From: Bacillota bacterium
GTDB lineage: Bacteria; Bacillota; Clostridia; Oscillospirales; Ruminococcaceae
NCBI GenBank assembly: GCA_023460535.1
Contig: JAEWPV010000007.1
Location: 268,444 to 332,443, forward strand
Reading direction: 5' to 3'
Length of the DNA stretch: 64,000 nt
The notes under the pieces were generated by a model. The model did no database searches. It was not told the origin of the DNA and was given only the letters and a program-made list of their open reading frames with translations. The translations under genes were made by a program, and so were the position numbers. Within the stretch, counting starts at the first letter, position 1. Every line of letters starts with the position of its first letter. Below, in pieces: positions 26,129 to 33,294 of the stretch.

Positions 26129-27073
26129 CTATCTACTGTCTTCGAGAACTTCTCCACCAAGCGCCATGTATACCCCACGATACACTCCTTCGTCTCGGTA
26201 AAGGCGTACTACAACAGTAAAATTATTTCTAATTATAGCCCCAAAGGTATTTTGACTGTCCACGTAGGATTGGAATGTTATGTCTTTGCCTTTTTTCCCT
26301 ATGCTCCAACCTTCGTAGGGGGACAAAAAGCTTCCGGGAAACTCAGCCGTCGACGGCGACAGTAGTTGGAGCTTGACCGCATCTTCCACATAGGTTTTCA
26401 AACTGTCTATGTTAATATCACGCCAATATAAATACTCTGGGTTAGGCTTTCCATTCTCAAACAAAGGCTCGTCATTATTATCTTTAACCAAAACGAGTTT
26501 TTCGCCTTGGTATTTCAATGTCAAATGGGTGGAAATAAGACCGTCAATAACAATTACATTGCCTGTGTATCTTCCTTCAAATTCATCCGAGAAGAACACC
26601 ACCTCCTTCAATGTACCAAAATTGCACTCCTCTGCCGCCGCTATATACTGATCGGCTTGCGTATCACTAAACCCCGCGGCAACAAGTTTGTCAAACCCTC
26701 CCGCATTGCGTGTGCGCTGGAGTTTCTTCTCTTCTTCGCTAATAGACGATACCATAGTGCTGGCTGTTTGCGCCCCGGCTAACCTTGAGGTAGCCTCATT
26801 GGCTTCGCTGCCATCTGAAGCGGTCTCGTCTATAGATGCGCTCGAACCCACGGTTTTCCTTGCTCCCATATCCCCTCGCGTACCGGCAATGCCCCATGTC
26901 CCGATCACAAATATAAACGTCAGTGCAGCGGGCAGGACAAGCCACAAATACCAAGGGCTTCGTTTCTTTTTGGGGAGTGCTCGCACGATCGCCCCCGGCT
27001 GCAGAGGCTGCCCACATTTGAGGCAAAACTTACTATCATCCTGGTTAACCGTCGCGCATCTTGGGCAAAACAT
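26129..27073 (-). CDS. Zinc-ribbon single-span membrane protein
   Basis: 314-residue protein, leftward, facing the phage operon. The N-terminal zinc ribbon is FCPRCATVNQDDSKFCLKCGQPL. A membrane segment follows near residues 42-65 (WYLWLVLPAALTFIFVIGTWGIAG), then a Ser/Thr/Ala linker and an outside domain. The ATG at 27073 is chosen because AGGAGG lies 7 nt upstream. A 14-codon longer version has no RBS. The outer domain is not one I recognise. It may be the last prophage gene or the first host gene. Confidence 0.7.
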   Translation of the reverse strand: MFCPRCATVNQDDSKFCLKCGQPLQPGAIVRALPKKKRSPWYLWLVLPAALTFIFVIGTWGIAGTRGDMGARKTVGSSASIDETASDGSEANEATSRLAGAQTASTMVSSISEEEKKLQRTRNAGGFDKLVAAGFSDTQADQYIAAAEECNFGTLKEVVFFSDEFEGRYTGNVIVIDGLISTHLTLKYQGEKLVLVKDNNDEPLFENGKPNPEYLYWRDINIDSLKTYVEDAVKLQLLSPSTAEFPGSFLSPYEGWSIGKKGKDITFQSYVDSQNTFGAIIRNNFTVVVRLYRDEGVYRGVYMALGGEVLEDSR

Positions 27074-27214
27074 CTCTTTGTCCTCCTTGTTGGCATATAT
27101 GCTATTATATACCATATTCCGATATGCGACAAGGATTATGTTGTAGAGCTAATCGTTACTACATAAGAAAACAATATCGTAGGTAAACAATGTTGCGTAC
27201 CTCCGCAACCATAT

Positions 27215-27252
27215 AAGCACGATAGTTTTGATACGAAACCATCGTGCTTTTT
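27215..27252 (+). terminator. Terminator-like hairpin in the gap before vanZ
   Basis: AAGCACGAT ... ATCGTGCTTTTT with an inner GTTT/AAAC extension. No gene ends just upstream on the + strand, so it may be a remnant of a lost gene or of the integration region. The rest of the gap 27074-27337 shows no gene. Confidence 0.65.
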
Positions 27253-27337
27253 CCTGTTTCGGACTGGCATTCAGAACTCAAATTTGCTATTATAAAATTA
27301 CAAACAGTTCGTAAAACTTGAATTTGCCAAGGAGAAA

Positions 27338-27964
27338 ATGATGATACCAATTTCTGATATTCTTATTCGTTCAATGAGCGGATATATGTTTATGGTTCCA
27401 GTCTTCATGCTGTACTTCTTGTGGCTCAAAAAATCAAGAAGAACACAAAGGCTTCTTCATATCGCTGCGGTGTTTGTGTTTGGTTATTATCTGTTTGGTC
27501 TTTTAACTGTCACAGGCATTGGCTTCACCAGCACAATGACTTTTCGTCCAAACATTTCTTGGACTCCTTTTGTCGGCATGATAACTGGGCCAATTGACAC
27601 CATTCTGAATGTTATTCTGTTTGTCCCGTTGGGATTTTTTCTGCCGCTGTTGTACAAGAAATATCATCACATGAAGACGGTTGCATTGACTGGCTTTCTG
27701 TTTTCGTTGGCCGTTGAAATTGTCCAGATGTTTGGCTGGGGTTCTTCTGACATCAACGACTTGATGACAAATACCGCTGGAGCCTGTATTGGATTTTTTG
27801 TCTATTGTCTGCTGTCAAGAATCTTGCCCGCCAATCTAAAAAAACAGCTTCAATCCAGCCGAGTTAATGCTGTGGCTGAAGTGCTTTTCTTTGCTATTTC
27901 TACATTTGCAATTATGGTTACAGCTCAGACTTGGTTTATCCATGATGTGCTTAATATTCCATAA
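27338..27964 (+). CDS. VanZ family membrane protein
   Basis: 208-residue protein with five predicted membrane segments. Family marks: NISWTPFVGMITGPIDTILNVILFVPLGFFLPLLYKKY and SLAVEIVQMFGWGSSDINDLMTNTAGACIGFFVY, which includes the (S)DINDL.TN..G motif. VanZ proteins affect low-level teicoplanin resistance, though most homologues have unknown function. ATG 27341 is an alternative start with better spacing from AAGGAG. It is monocistronic. Confidence 0.85.
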   Translation: MMIPISDILIRSMSGYMFMVPVFMLYFLWLKKSRRTQRLLHIAAVFVFGYYLFGLLTVTGIGFTSTMTFRPNISWTPFVGMITGPIDTILNVILFVPLGFFLPLLYKKYHHMKTVALTGFLFSLAVEIVQMFGWGSSDINDLMTNTAGACIGFFVYCLLSRILPANLKKQLQSSRVNAVAEVLFFAISTFAIMVTAQTWFIHDVLNIP

Positions 27965-28082
27965 ATTCCAATTTGACGAACAGATAAGTATGGTTTCACC
28001 TTCTGTTCCATGGTTACATTTTTGAGTGAAACCAAATGAAACCATTTGAAACCGTATCATTTTTATCAACTGTTTCCATGAA

Positions 28083-28117
28083 AACCCCCACAAACATTGG
28101 TTTGTGGGGGTTTTTTT
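28083..28117. terminator. Bidirectional terminator between vanZ and padR
   Basis: AACCCCCACAAAC / GTTTGTGGGGGTT perfect 13-bp stem with a 4-nt loop, A-run on one side and T-run on the other. It can stop both the rightward vanZ and leftward padR transcripts. Confidence 0.9.
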
Positions 28118-28195
28118 ATGCCTGTCCCGCGTTGTATGACCTCTATAACATGGTGCTTTCCCCATCAACCGACCAGCCTACCACAGCTAGCCGCA

Positions 28196-28504
28196 CTAAT
28201 CCTTTATCTCACGAAACAGCTCTCCGGCTTTCGTTTTTGCTTCTTCCAATACCTGAACACCCAGCTCGCTTATCGTGTAGTACTTTCGGATCTTCCCATC
28301 CACCGTACGGTCTTCTCGTAGCAGCAGCCCGCTTGACTGCATGCCGTGAAGCAGCGGATACAGTGTTCCCGGGCTCATATCATAGCCATGCTCCGCAAGC
28401 TCTGCCATCATCCACACACCGTAAAACGGTTCCTTTTTTGCGTGGTGCAGAATGTGAATCTGAATAAAACCCAAAAAGAATTTTCTCAAAATTTTATCCT
28501 TCAT
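28196..28504 (-). CDS. PadR family transcriptional regulator
   Basis: 102-residue winged-helix repressor. FIQIHILHHAKKEPFYGVWMMAELAEHGYDMSPGTLYPLLHGMQSSGLLLREDRTVDGKIRKYYTISELG covers the full PadR winged helix, including the invariant SPGTLYP recognition-helix motif. The C-terminal helix is short. It is divergent from the chromate transporter, with a promoter and palindrome between them, so it likely controls that gene and itself. Confidence 0.92.
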   Translation of the reverse strand: MKDKILRKFFLGFIQIHILHHAKKEPFYGVWMMAELAEHGYDMSPGTLYPLLHGMQSSGLLLREDRTVDGKIRKYYTISELGVQVLEEAKTKAGELFREIKD

Positions 28505-28533
28505 ATACTTGTCTCCTTACTCGCCACTTGGTA

Positions 28534-28566
28534 TTGACTTTCGATATCGATTAATGATAATATAAT
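28534..28566 (+). promoter_or_regulatory. chrA promoter overlapping a PadR-type palindrome
   Basis: TTGACT (28534-28539), a 16-nt spacer and GATAAT (28556-28561), or alternatively TATAAT at 28561. The perfect palindrome TCGATATCGA (28541-28550) lies inside the spacer and GGTAT/ATACC arms flank the region. Binding there would block polymerase. The operator role is inference. Confidence 0.6.
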
Positions 28567-28634
28567 ACCATAAACCGCAGTACAAAGCAAGTGTAGGCGA
28601 CAAACGCCACAAACATTGGGAGGTGGGTAAAAGA

Positions 28635-29843
28635 ATGAAAACGAAAATCAACACAAATCACCATAATAAAAGACGATGGGGGCAGTTTTTAAAGGATGTC
28701 CTCGTTTGTTCCTTGGGTGCCTATGGCGGACCCGAGGCGCATTTTGGTGTTTTTACCGACCAGTTGGTCGTGAAGAAAAACTATCTTACCGAACAGGAAC
28801 TGGTGGAGCTGATTGCCCTTACCGGTATTTTACCGGGTCCCAGCAGTACGCAAACCCTTGTTGCCATAGGGTATAAGGTGGGTGGTCCACTGCTGGCATT
28901 TTTGACTATGCTGGTATGGGCTTTGCCCGCGCTTTTCATTATGACCCTTCTTTCCTTTATGGGTCATCTATTTGATAGGATGAACCTTTCACCCGACGGT
29001 CTTCGCTACATCGGTCCGATGGCGGTTGGTTTTATTGTTGTGGCGGCATACCGCATCGGGCGCAAGGTGATTACCGATAAACTCACCCTCGTTTTGCTGC
29101 TGATGGGCGGGATTGTCACCTACTTTATTCGTGAGCCGTGGATTTACCCTTTGGTACTGATTCTGGGTGGTGTGGTGAGCGTTGTAAGTTCAAAACAAAC
29201 CGACCTGTGGAACCGCGTAAAGCTGTCGCCGCCCTGGCGGTATCTGGTTGCTTTTGCCGCCATCGCGGTGGGCGGTATTCTTGTTTCTCTGTTGTGGGAT
29301 AACAAAATTGTACATTTGTTTGAAAGCTTTTACCGCTACGGTTACCTTGTAATCGGCGGCGGGCAGGTGGTTGTTCCCATGATGTATAGTGAGCTGGTAG
29401 AGGCAAGCCGGTATCTATCAAACCAGGAGTTTTTAACCGGCTTCGGTCTTGTGCAGGGCTTACCGGGGCCGATGTTCAGCTTTAGCGCCTATGCGGGTGG
29501 CATGGCTGCCCGCGGCTCAAGCATTGCCGTGCAGATACTGGGGAGTATAGCCGGAGGGGTTGGCATCTTCCTTCCGGGACTGCTGCTGATATACTTCATC
29601 TACCCCATGTGGAGCAGCTTAAAGAAGATTAAGGGCATTGCCGTGTCTCTAAAAGGGATTACCGCGGTTGCGGGCGGGCTAATCTGTGTGGCTGCAGTAA
29701 TCTTCATGCAAAAAAGCGGTTTTACACCCGATAACATGATTGTAATGGCATTCACCGTGGTGTTGCTGTTTATCAAAAAAATCCCGGCACCGCTAATTGT
29801 GTTGGCGGTACTGACTGCGGGATTTCTTATTCCGGTTCACTGA
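28635..29843 (+). CDS. chrA: Chromate transporter (CHR family, two-domain)
   Basis: About 402-residue membrane protein with two CHR halves. The first has FLKDVLVCSLGAYGGPEAHFGVFTDQLVVKKNYLTEQELVELIALTGILPGPSSTQTLVAIGYK. The second has IGGGQVVVPMMYSELVEA...EFLTGFGLVQGLPGPMFSFSAYAGGMAA. The paired LPGP motifs are diagnostic. The family exports chromate or related oxyanions by proton symport or antiport. ATG 28635 is used since GGGAGG is 11 nt upstream. An in-frame GTG at 28623 overlaps the RBS. Likely PadR-controlled. Confidence 0.9.
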   Translation: MKTKINTNHHNKRRWGQFLKDVLVCSLGAYGGPEAHFGVFTDQLVVKKNYLTEQELVELIALTGILPGPSSTQTLVAIGYKVGGPLLAFLTMLVWALPALFIMTLLSFMGHLFDRMNLSPDGLRYIGPMAVGFIVVAAYRIGRKVITDKLTLVLLLMGGIVTYFIREPWIYPLVLILGGVVSVVSSKQTDLWNRVKLSPPWRYLVAFAAIAVGGILVSLLWDNKIVHLFESFYRYGYLVIGGGQVVVPMMYSELVEASRYLSNQEFLTGFGLVQGLPGPMFSFSAYAGGMAARGSSIAVQILGSIAGGVGIFLPGLLLIYFIYPMWSSLKKIKGIAVSLKGITAVAGGLICVAAVIFMQKSGFTPDNMIVMAFTVVLLFIKKIPAPLIVLAVLTAGFLIPVH

Positions 29844-29857
29844 ACTTATAACTAAAA

Positions 29858-29902
29858 AAAACCGTCACCAATCGGCTTCACCACCGATGAGTGACGGTTT
29901 TT
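29858..29902. terminator. Terminator between chrA and fetB
   Basis: AAACCGTCAC ... GTGACGGTTTTT with an inner ATCGG/CCGAT stem. It separates the convergent chrA and fetAB units. Confidence 0.88.
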
Positions 29903-29969
29903 GTGATGTTACGAATGAGACCGGCTTGGCTTTTTCCTGTATTCCTATTGCTAATTAGTTATAACAACA

Positions 29970-30749
29970 TTACCGGCTTAACTGAACTTGTTTATTGAAA
30001 AACGTCCGATAGCCCCAGCCCAGCATGATGATGACGGTAAGCGCCACTGCGCCCAGTATGCCCAACATAATCGCAATCTGGTATGCAATGGCGGTGGTGG
30101 GCAGGGTGCCGGACAGAATCTGTCCGGTCATCATACCGGGCAAAAAGACTATGCCCATGCCCACCATGGAGTTTACCGTAGGCAGGATGGCGGCATCAAA
30201 CGCGCTGTTCACAACGGTTTTAGACGCATCCTGTGGTGTGGCACCCAGAATCAATGCTTCCTCTACAGCCGCCTTTTGCTGCCCCATTCCGTCGAGCAAG
30301 GTCTTTACCCCAAGCGATATCCCGGTCATGGAGTTGCCAATAATCATACCCGAAATCGGAATAAAGTACTGCGGGTCATACCACGGCGAGATGCGGATAA
30401 CGACCACCAGAAAGTAAACAATACACAACACCGTCCCGATGCTCATGGAGGTTGCGATAACCCATTTAAGCGGCGCTGTAAGCGATTTTTTAAACCGGTT
30501 AAACACGGTAAAGATCGCAAACGCTTCCATCAAAACAAGAATGGCGGCGGTAATCAGCGCATTGGGGTTCTCAAACAAATATACCAGCAGGTACCCCACC
30601 AGCATCAGCTGCAGCGTCATTCTTACAGACGAAATTACAATCTCTTTTTCCCTTTTGATACCCCTTGCCCTTACAATAATCAAAACGATAATCACAAAGA
30701 TGTAGGCTAGCGCTACCTGAAGCAGCGTTAAATCAATGGTTTGCTTCAT
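29970..30749 (-). CDS. fetB: ABC transporter permease, FetB/YbbM family (UPF0014)
   Basis: 259-residue membrane protein with seven predicted spans. Family sequence: ISGMIIGNSMTGISLGVKTLLDGM...EEALILGATPQDASKTVVNSAFDAAILPTVNSMVGMGIVFLPGMMTGQILSG. In E. coli FetAB exports iron and protects against oxidative stress. The start ATG 30749 has AAGGAGG 9 nt upstream and lies within the end of fetA, so the two are coupled. Confidence 0.88.
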   Translation of the reverse strand: MKQTIDLTLLQVALAYIFVIIVLIIVRARGIKREKEIVISSVRMTLQLMLVGYLLVYLFENPNALITAAILVLMEAFAIFTVFNRFKKSLTAPLKWVIATSMSIGTVLCIVYFLVVVIRISPWYDPQYFIPISGMIIGNSMTGISLGVKTLLDGMGQQKAAVEEALILGATPQDASKTVVNSAFDAAILPTVNSMVGMGIVFLPGMMTGQILSGTLPTTAIAYQIAIMLGILGAVALTVIIMLGWGYRTFFNKQVQLSR

Positions 30750-31383
30750 GCTGCTCATCCTCCTTAATACGTCCATGCGCTACCTGTATAATCACATCCG
30801 AAAACTGTCGGGCGATGCTGGTTGAATGGGTTACCATCACGAGGGTTTTCCCTTTTGTCTTTACATATTGGGTAATCATATCAACCACCGCGTGGGCTGT
30901 GGGCTCGTCCAGTGCGGAAGACGGCTCGTCCAGCAGGTAAACAGAGCTGTCCAGCAATAGCACCCGCCCCAAAACCAGCCGCTGCTTTTCTCCGCCGGAT
31001 AACGGCTCGGCGGGCGCGTTTAGTCCCTTATCCAGCCGTATCCTTTCAAGCATGTCTGTAAGCACGCCGTCGTCCGGTATCGGACGTTTTTGAAAGCGAA
31101 GCCCCGCCGTCAGATTGTCTTTTATGCTGCCTGCAAACAGAATAGGGGTCTGAGAAAGCATGGTAACGCTTCTGCGGTGCGAGATGGAGTCAAGCTCGCA
31201 TAAATCCTGTCCGTCAAACAGTATCTGCCCACAGGTAGGAGAAAGCATCTTGTTAAGTAGCCGTAAGATTGTCGTTTTCCCGCTGCCGCTGGGCCCGATA
31301 AAAGACGTAACCGTACCCCGCTTGATGCGAAGTGAAGGAATATCCAGCACCTCTTTAAATAGAACGTCGCTGAACTCAAACAT
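30733..31383 (-). CDS. fetA: ABC transporter ATP-binding protein, FetA/YbbL family
   Basis: 216-residue ATPase: Walker A IGPSGSGKTT, Q-loop region MLSQTPILFAGS, signature LSGGEKQRL, Walker B VYLLDEPSSALD, and H-loop VMVTHSTS. It powers the FetB permease next door. ATG 31383 is preferred (GAGGTGG 8 nt upstream) over the in-frame start four codons earlier. A terminator-like hairpin separates it from acr3, so it may have its own promoter or receive read-through. Confidence 0.88.
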   Translation of the reverse strand: MFEFSDVLFKEVLDIPSLRIKRGTVTSFIGPSGSGKTTILRLLNKMLSPTCGQILFDGQDLCELDSISHRRSVTMLSQTPILFAGSIKDNLTAGLRFQKRPIPDDGVLTDMLERIRLDKGLNAPAEPLSGGEKQRLVLGRVLLLDSSVYLLDEPSSALDEPTAHAVVDMITQYVKTKGKTLVMVTHSTSIARQFSDVIIQVAHGRIKEDEQHEANH

Positions 31384-31413
31384 CCGCTTTACCACCTCTC
31401 TTGACTAAAACGC

Positions 31414-31446
31414 GTAAAAAGCGGCTTGCTTAAACCGCTTTTTACC
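31414..31446 (-). terminator. Terminator between acr3 and fetA
   Basis: GTAAAAAGCGG / CCGCTTTTTAC, an 11-bp stem with a 10-nt loop. It sits after the acr3 stop in the direction of transcription. The built-in T-run gives partial termination before fetAB. Confidence 0.7.
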
Positions 31447-31469
31447 GCATTTATCATACGCAGTAGTCA

Positions 31470-32540
31470 TTATTTACTTTCCGGTACCTCTTTATTAAAC
31501 CAATGAGGGGTTTTGTTTGCGATTCGAACAAGTGTAAGCATTACAGGCACCTCAACCAGCACGCCCACTATTGTGGCGAGTGCCACCGGAGAGGTGGGAC
31601 CGAACAGCGAGATGGCAACCGCCACAGCCAGCTCAAAGAAGTTCGATGCACCAATCATCCCCGCGGGCGCGGCAACATTGTGGGGAAGCTTCAGCATTTT
31701 TGAAGCAAGGTAGGCAATAAAGAAAATCAGGAAGGTTTGAATCGTCAGCGGAAGCGCAATTAGCAGGATGTGCAACGGGTTTTCTAAAATGACATTGCCC
31801 TGGAACGAGAAGATGATAACGAGTGTAAGCAAAAGCCCGATGACGGTGATGTTGTTGAATTTAGGGAGGAATCTGTTTTCAAAATACTCCTGCCCTTTGT
31901 GTTTAATCATCAATACCCGGGTGAGTACCCCCGCCGTTAACGGGATAACCACAAACAATACCACCGACAGAATCAGCGTATCCCACGGAACCGCCACGCC
32001 GCTTACACCCAGTAAAAACGCGACAATGGGGGTAAATGCCACTAAGATAATCAGGTCGTTTGTAGCAACCTGCACCACCGTGTAGGCGGGGTTGCCCTTT
32101 GTCAGGTGGCTCCACACAAACACCATCGCGGTGCAGGGCGCAGCACCCAGCAAAACCGCTCCCGCCAGATAATCGCGGGCAAGCTCCGCCGGAATAAACG
32201 ACCGAAACAGGACGTAAAAGAACAGTGCCGCGATACCGTACATGGTAAAGGGCTTAATCAACCAATTTGTCACCCATGTGACAAATAACCCCTTGGGGTT
32301 TTTTCCGACGTTTTTAATGCTAATAAAGTCCACCTTCATCATCATCGGGTAGATCATCAGCCAGATCAGTACGGCAATGGGAATGGACACGTTGGCATAT
32401 TCAAACCTGCCTAAGAAACTGGGTACACCGGGCAAAAACTTCCCGATTAGTACCCCCGCAACCATGCAAAGAATAACCCACACGGTCAGATATTTTTCGA
32501 AAAAGCCGATGCCTGTCGCTTTGGTTTTTGCTTTACTCAT
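31470..32540 (-). CDS. acr3: Arsenite efflux transporter, ACR3 type
   Basis: 356-residue carrier with ten predicted spans. EKYLTVWVILCMVAGVLIGKFLP opens the protein. LLGAAPCTAMVFVWSHLTKGNPAYTVVQVATNDLIIL contains the conserved functional cysteine and TKG(N/D)P.YT..Q..ND signature, and AAPAGMIGASNFFELAVAVAISLFG closes it. It exports arsenite (and possibly antimonite) using the membrane potential. It follows arsR by 12 bp in one operon. Confidence 0.95.
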   Translation of the reverse strand: MSKAKTKATGIGFFEKYLTVWVILCMVAGVLIGKFLPGVPSFLGRFEYANVSIPIAVLIWLMIYPMMMKVDFISIKNVGKNPKGLFVTWVTNWLIKPFTMYGIAALFFYVLFRSFIPAELARDYLAGAVLLGAAPCTAMVFVWSHLTKGNPAYTVVQVATNDLIILVAFTPIVAFLLGVSGVAVPWDTLILSVVLFVVIPLTAGVLTRVLMIKHKGQEYFENRFLPKFNNITVIGLLLTLVIIFSFQGNVILENPLHILLIALPLTIQTFLIFFIAYLASKMLKLPHNVAAPAGMIGASNFFELAVAVAISLFGPTSPVALATIVGVLVEVPVMLTLVRIANKTPHWFNKEVPESK

Positions 32541-32552
32541 ATCAATCTCTCC

Positions 32553-32891
32553 TTAATCAATTCGCCCGCATAGGTTTTGGGCTTTGCATGTACCCAATCG
32601 CTCTTTGTCCGCGCAATAGGTCGGCAGCGCGTTCCATTGACGGATGAGGTAGTCGCACAGCTCGGGGTTCTCGCTGCAAAACGCCTCGTTTTTCTTGTAG
32701 TATGCCCATTGCGCCCGCTTCGTGCTCAATAGAATCCCCGCCCTTTTAAGCACGGCCAGATGACGCGACGCGTTAGACTGGGTGAGCTGTACGCAACCCT
32801 CTATCTCGCACACGCACAGCTCGTTGTCCCACACCAGCGCCAGTATGCGCAGCCGCGTTTCATCCGACAACGCCTTAAAAACATCCACCAT
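32553..32891 (-). CDS. arsR: ArsR-family arsenic-responsive repressor
   Basis: 112-residue winged helix. ALSDETRLRILALVWDNELCVCEIEGCVQLTQSNASRHLAVLKRAGILLSTKRAQWAYY shows the ELCVCE metal-binding cysteines in helix alpha3, the arsenite-sensor pattern. Two more Cys-rich segments at the C-terminus (FCSENPELCDYL, YCADKERLGTCKAQNLC) are unusual and may bind metal. It represses its own acr3 operon. Confidence 0.93.
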   Translation of the reverse strand: MVDVFKALSDETRLRILALVWDNELCVCEIEGCVQLTQSNASRHLAVLKRAGILLSTKRAQWAYYKKNEAFCSENPELCDYLIRQWNALPTYCADKERLGTCKAQNLCGRID

Positions 32892-32957
32892 ACCCCTGCC
32901 CCGTCCTTTCCCGCACCCGGCGTCCCAAATTCGCCCAATACCCTATCGTATATTCGA

Positions 32958-32977
32958 ATATGCGCTTACACGCATAT
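32958..32977. promoter_or_regulatory. Candidate ArsR operator upstream of arsR-acr3
   Basis: ATATGCG-N6-CGCATAT is a perfect 7-bp inverted repeat located 67 bp upstream of the arsR start, of a size fitting an ArsR dimer. Operator function is inferred from position. Confidence 0.5.
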
Positions 32978-33019
32978 ACTATGCGGCAGATACCGTGCAC
33001 TTGCCATGGTTGACGTGAT

Positions 33020-33294
33020 TATACTCAACAAACTTCAAAACGAAACCGTTTTGAACCGCACGGAAAACCGTGCGGCGCCCACAAATGTGGGCGGTTTGTG
33101 ACGTCTATAGTCAATAAACACGCCATCAGGCGTGCGGCAGGTACGATATCTAATTCACTTTTATAATGTCCGAACAAAATCGAGCAAAAGCTTGCGTTTA
33201 TGGCTTTTACGAAGATTTTTTCGTAGACATTATTAGTGAATTAGATATTCCTGCCGCTTGAAAACAGGGACTGTTTTCAAGTTTGTTGACTATA
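33020..33294. repeat. Structured inverted-repeat element (MITE-like), about 275 bp
   Basis: The ends are 14-bp inverted repeats: TATACTCAACAAAC (33020-33033) and GTTTGTTGACTATA (33281-33294), 13 of 14 matching. A third copy, TATAGTCAATAAAC, lies inside at 33106-33119. The left part is a three-hairpin junction (CAAAAC..GTTTTG, CCGCACGG..CCGTGCGG, GCCCACA..TGTGGGC) closed by ACAAAC/GTTTGT. The right part nests GCGGCAGG/CCTGCCGC, then a roughly 22-bp AT-rich arm pair (33145-33170 with 33225-33248), then a core hairpin AAAATCGAGCAAAAGC...GAAGATTTTTT. Two side hairpins are ACGCCATCAGGCGT and one in 33258-33280. The core recurs at 54103-54150. It has no coding capacity. The element fills the gap 32892-33276. 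Confidence 0.7.

Noticed and set aside
26072..27340. Search for tRNA genes or attachment-site repeats at the right end of the prophage
   Set aside because: No cloverleaf or clear att repeat was seen, and the left prophage end is outside the window, so no att pair can be named.
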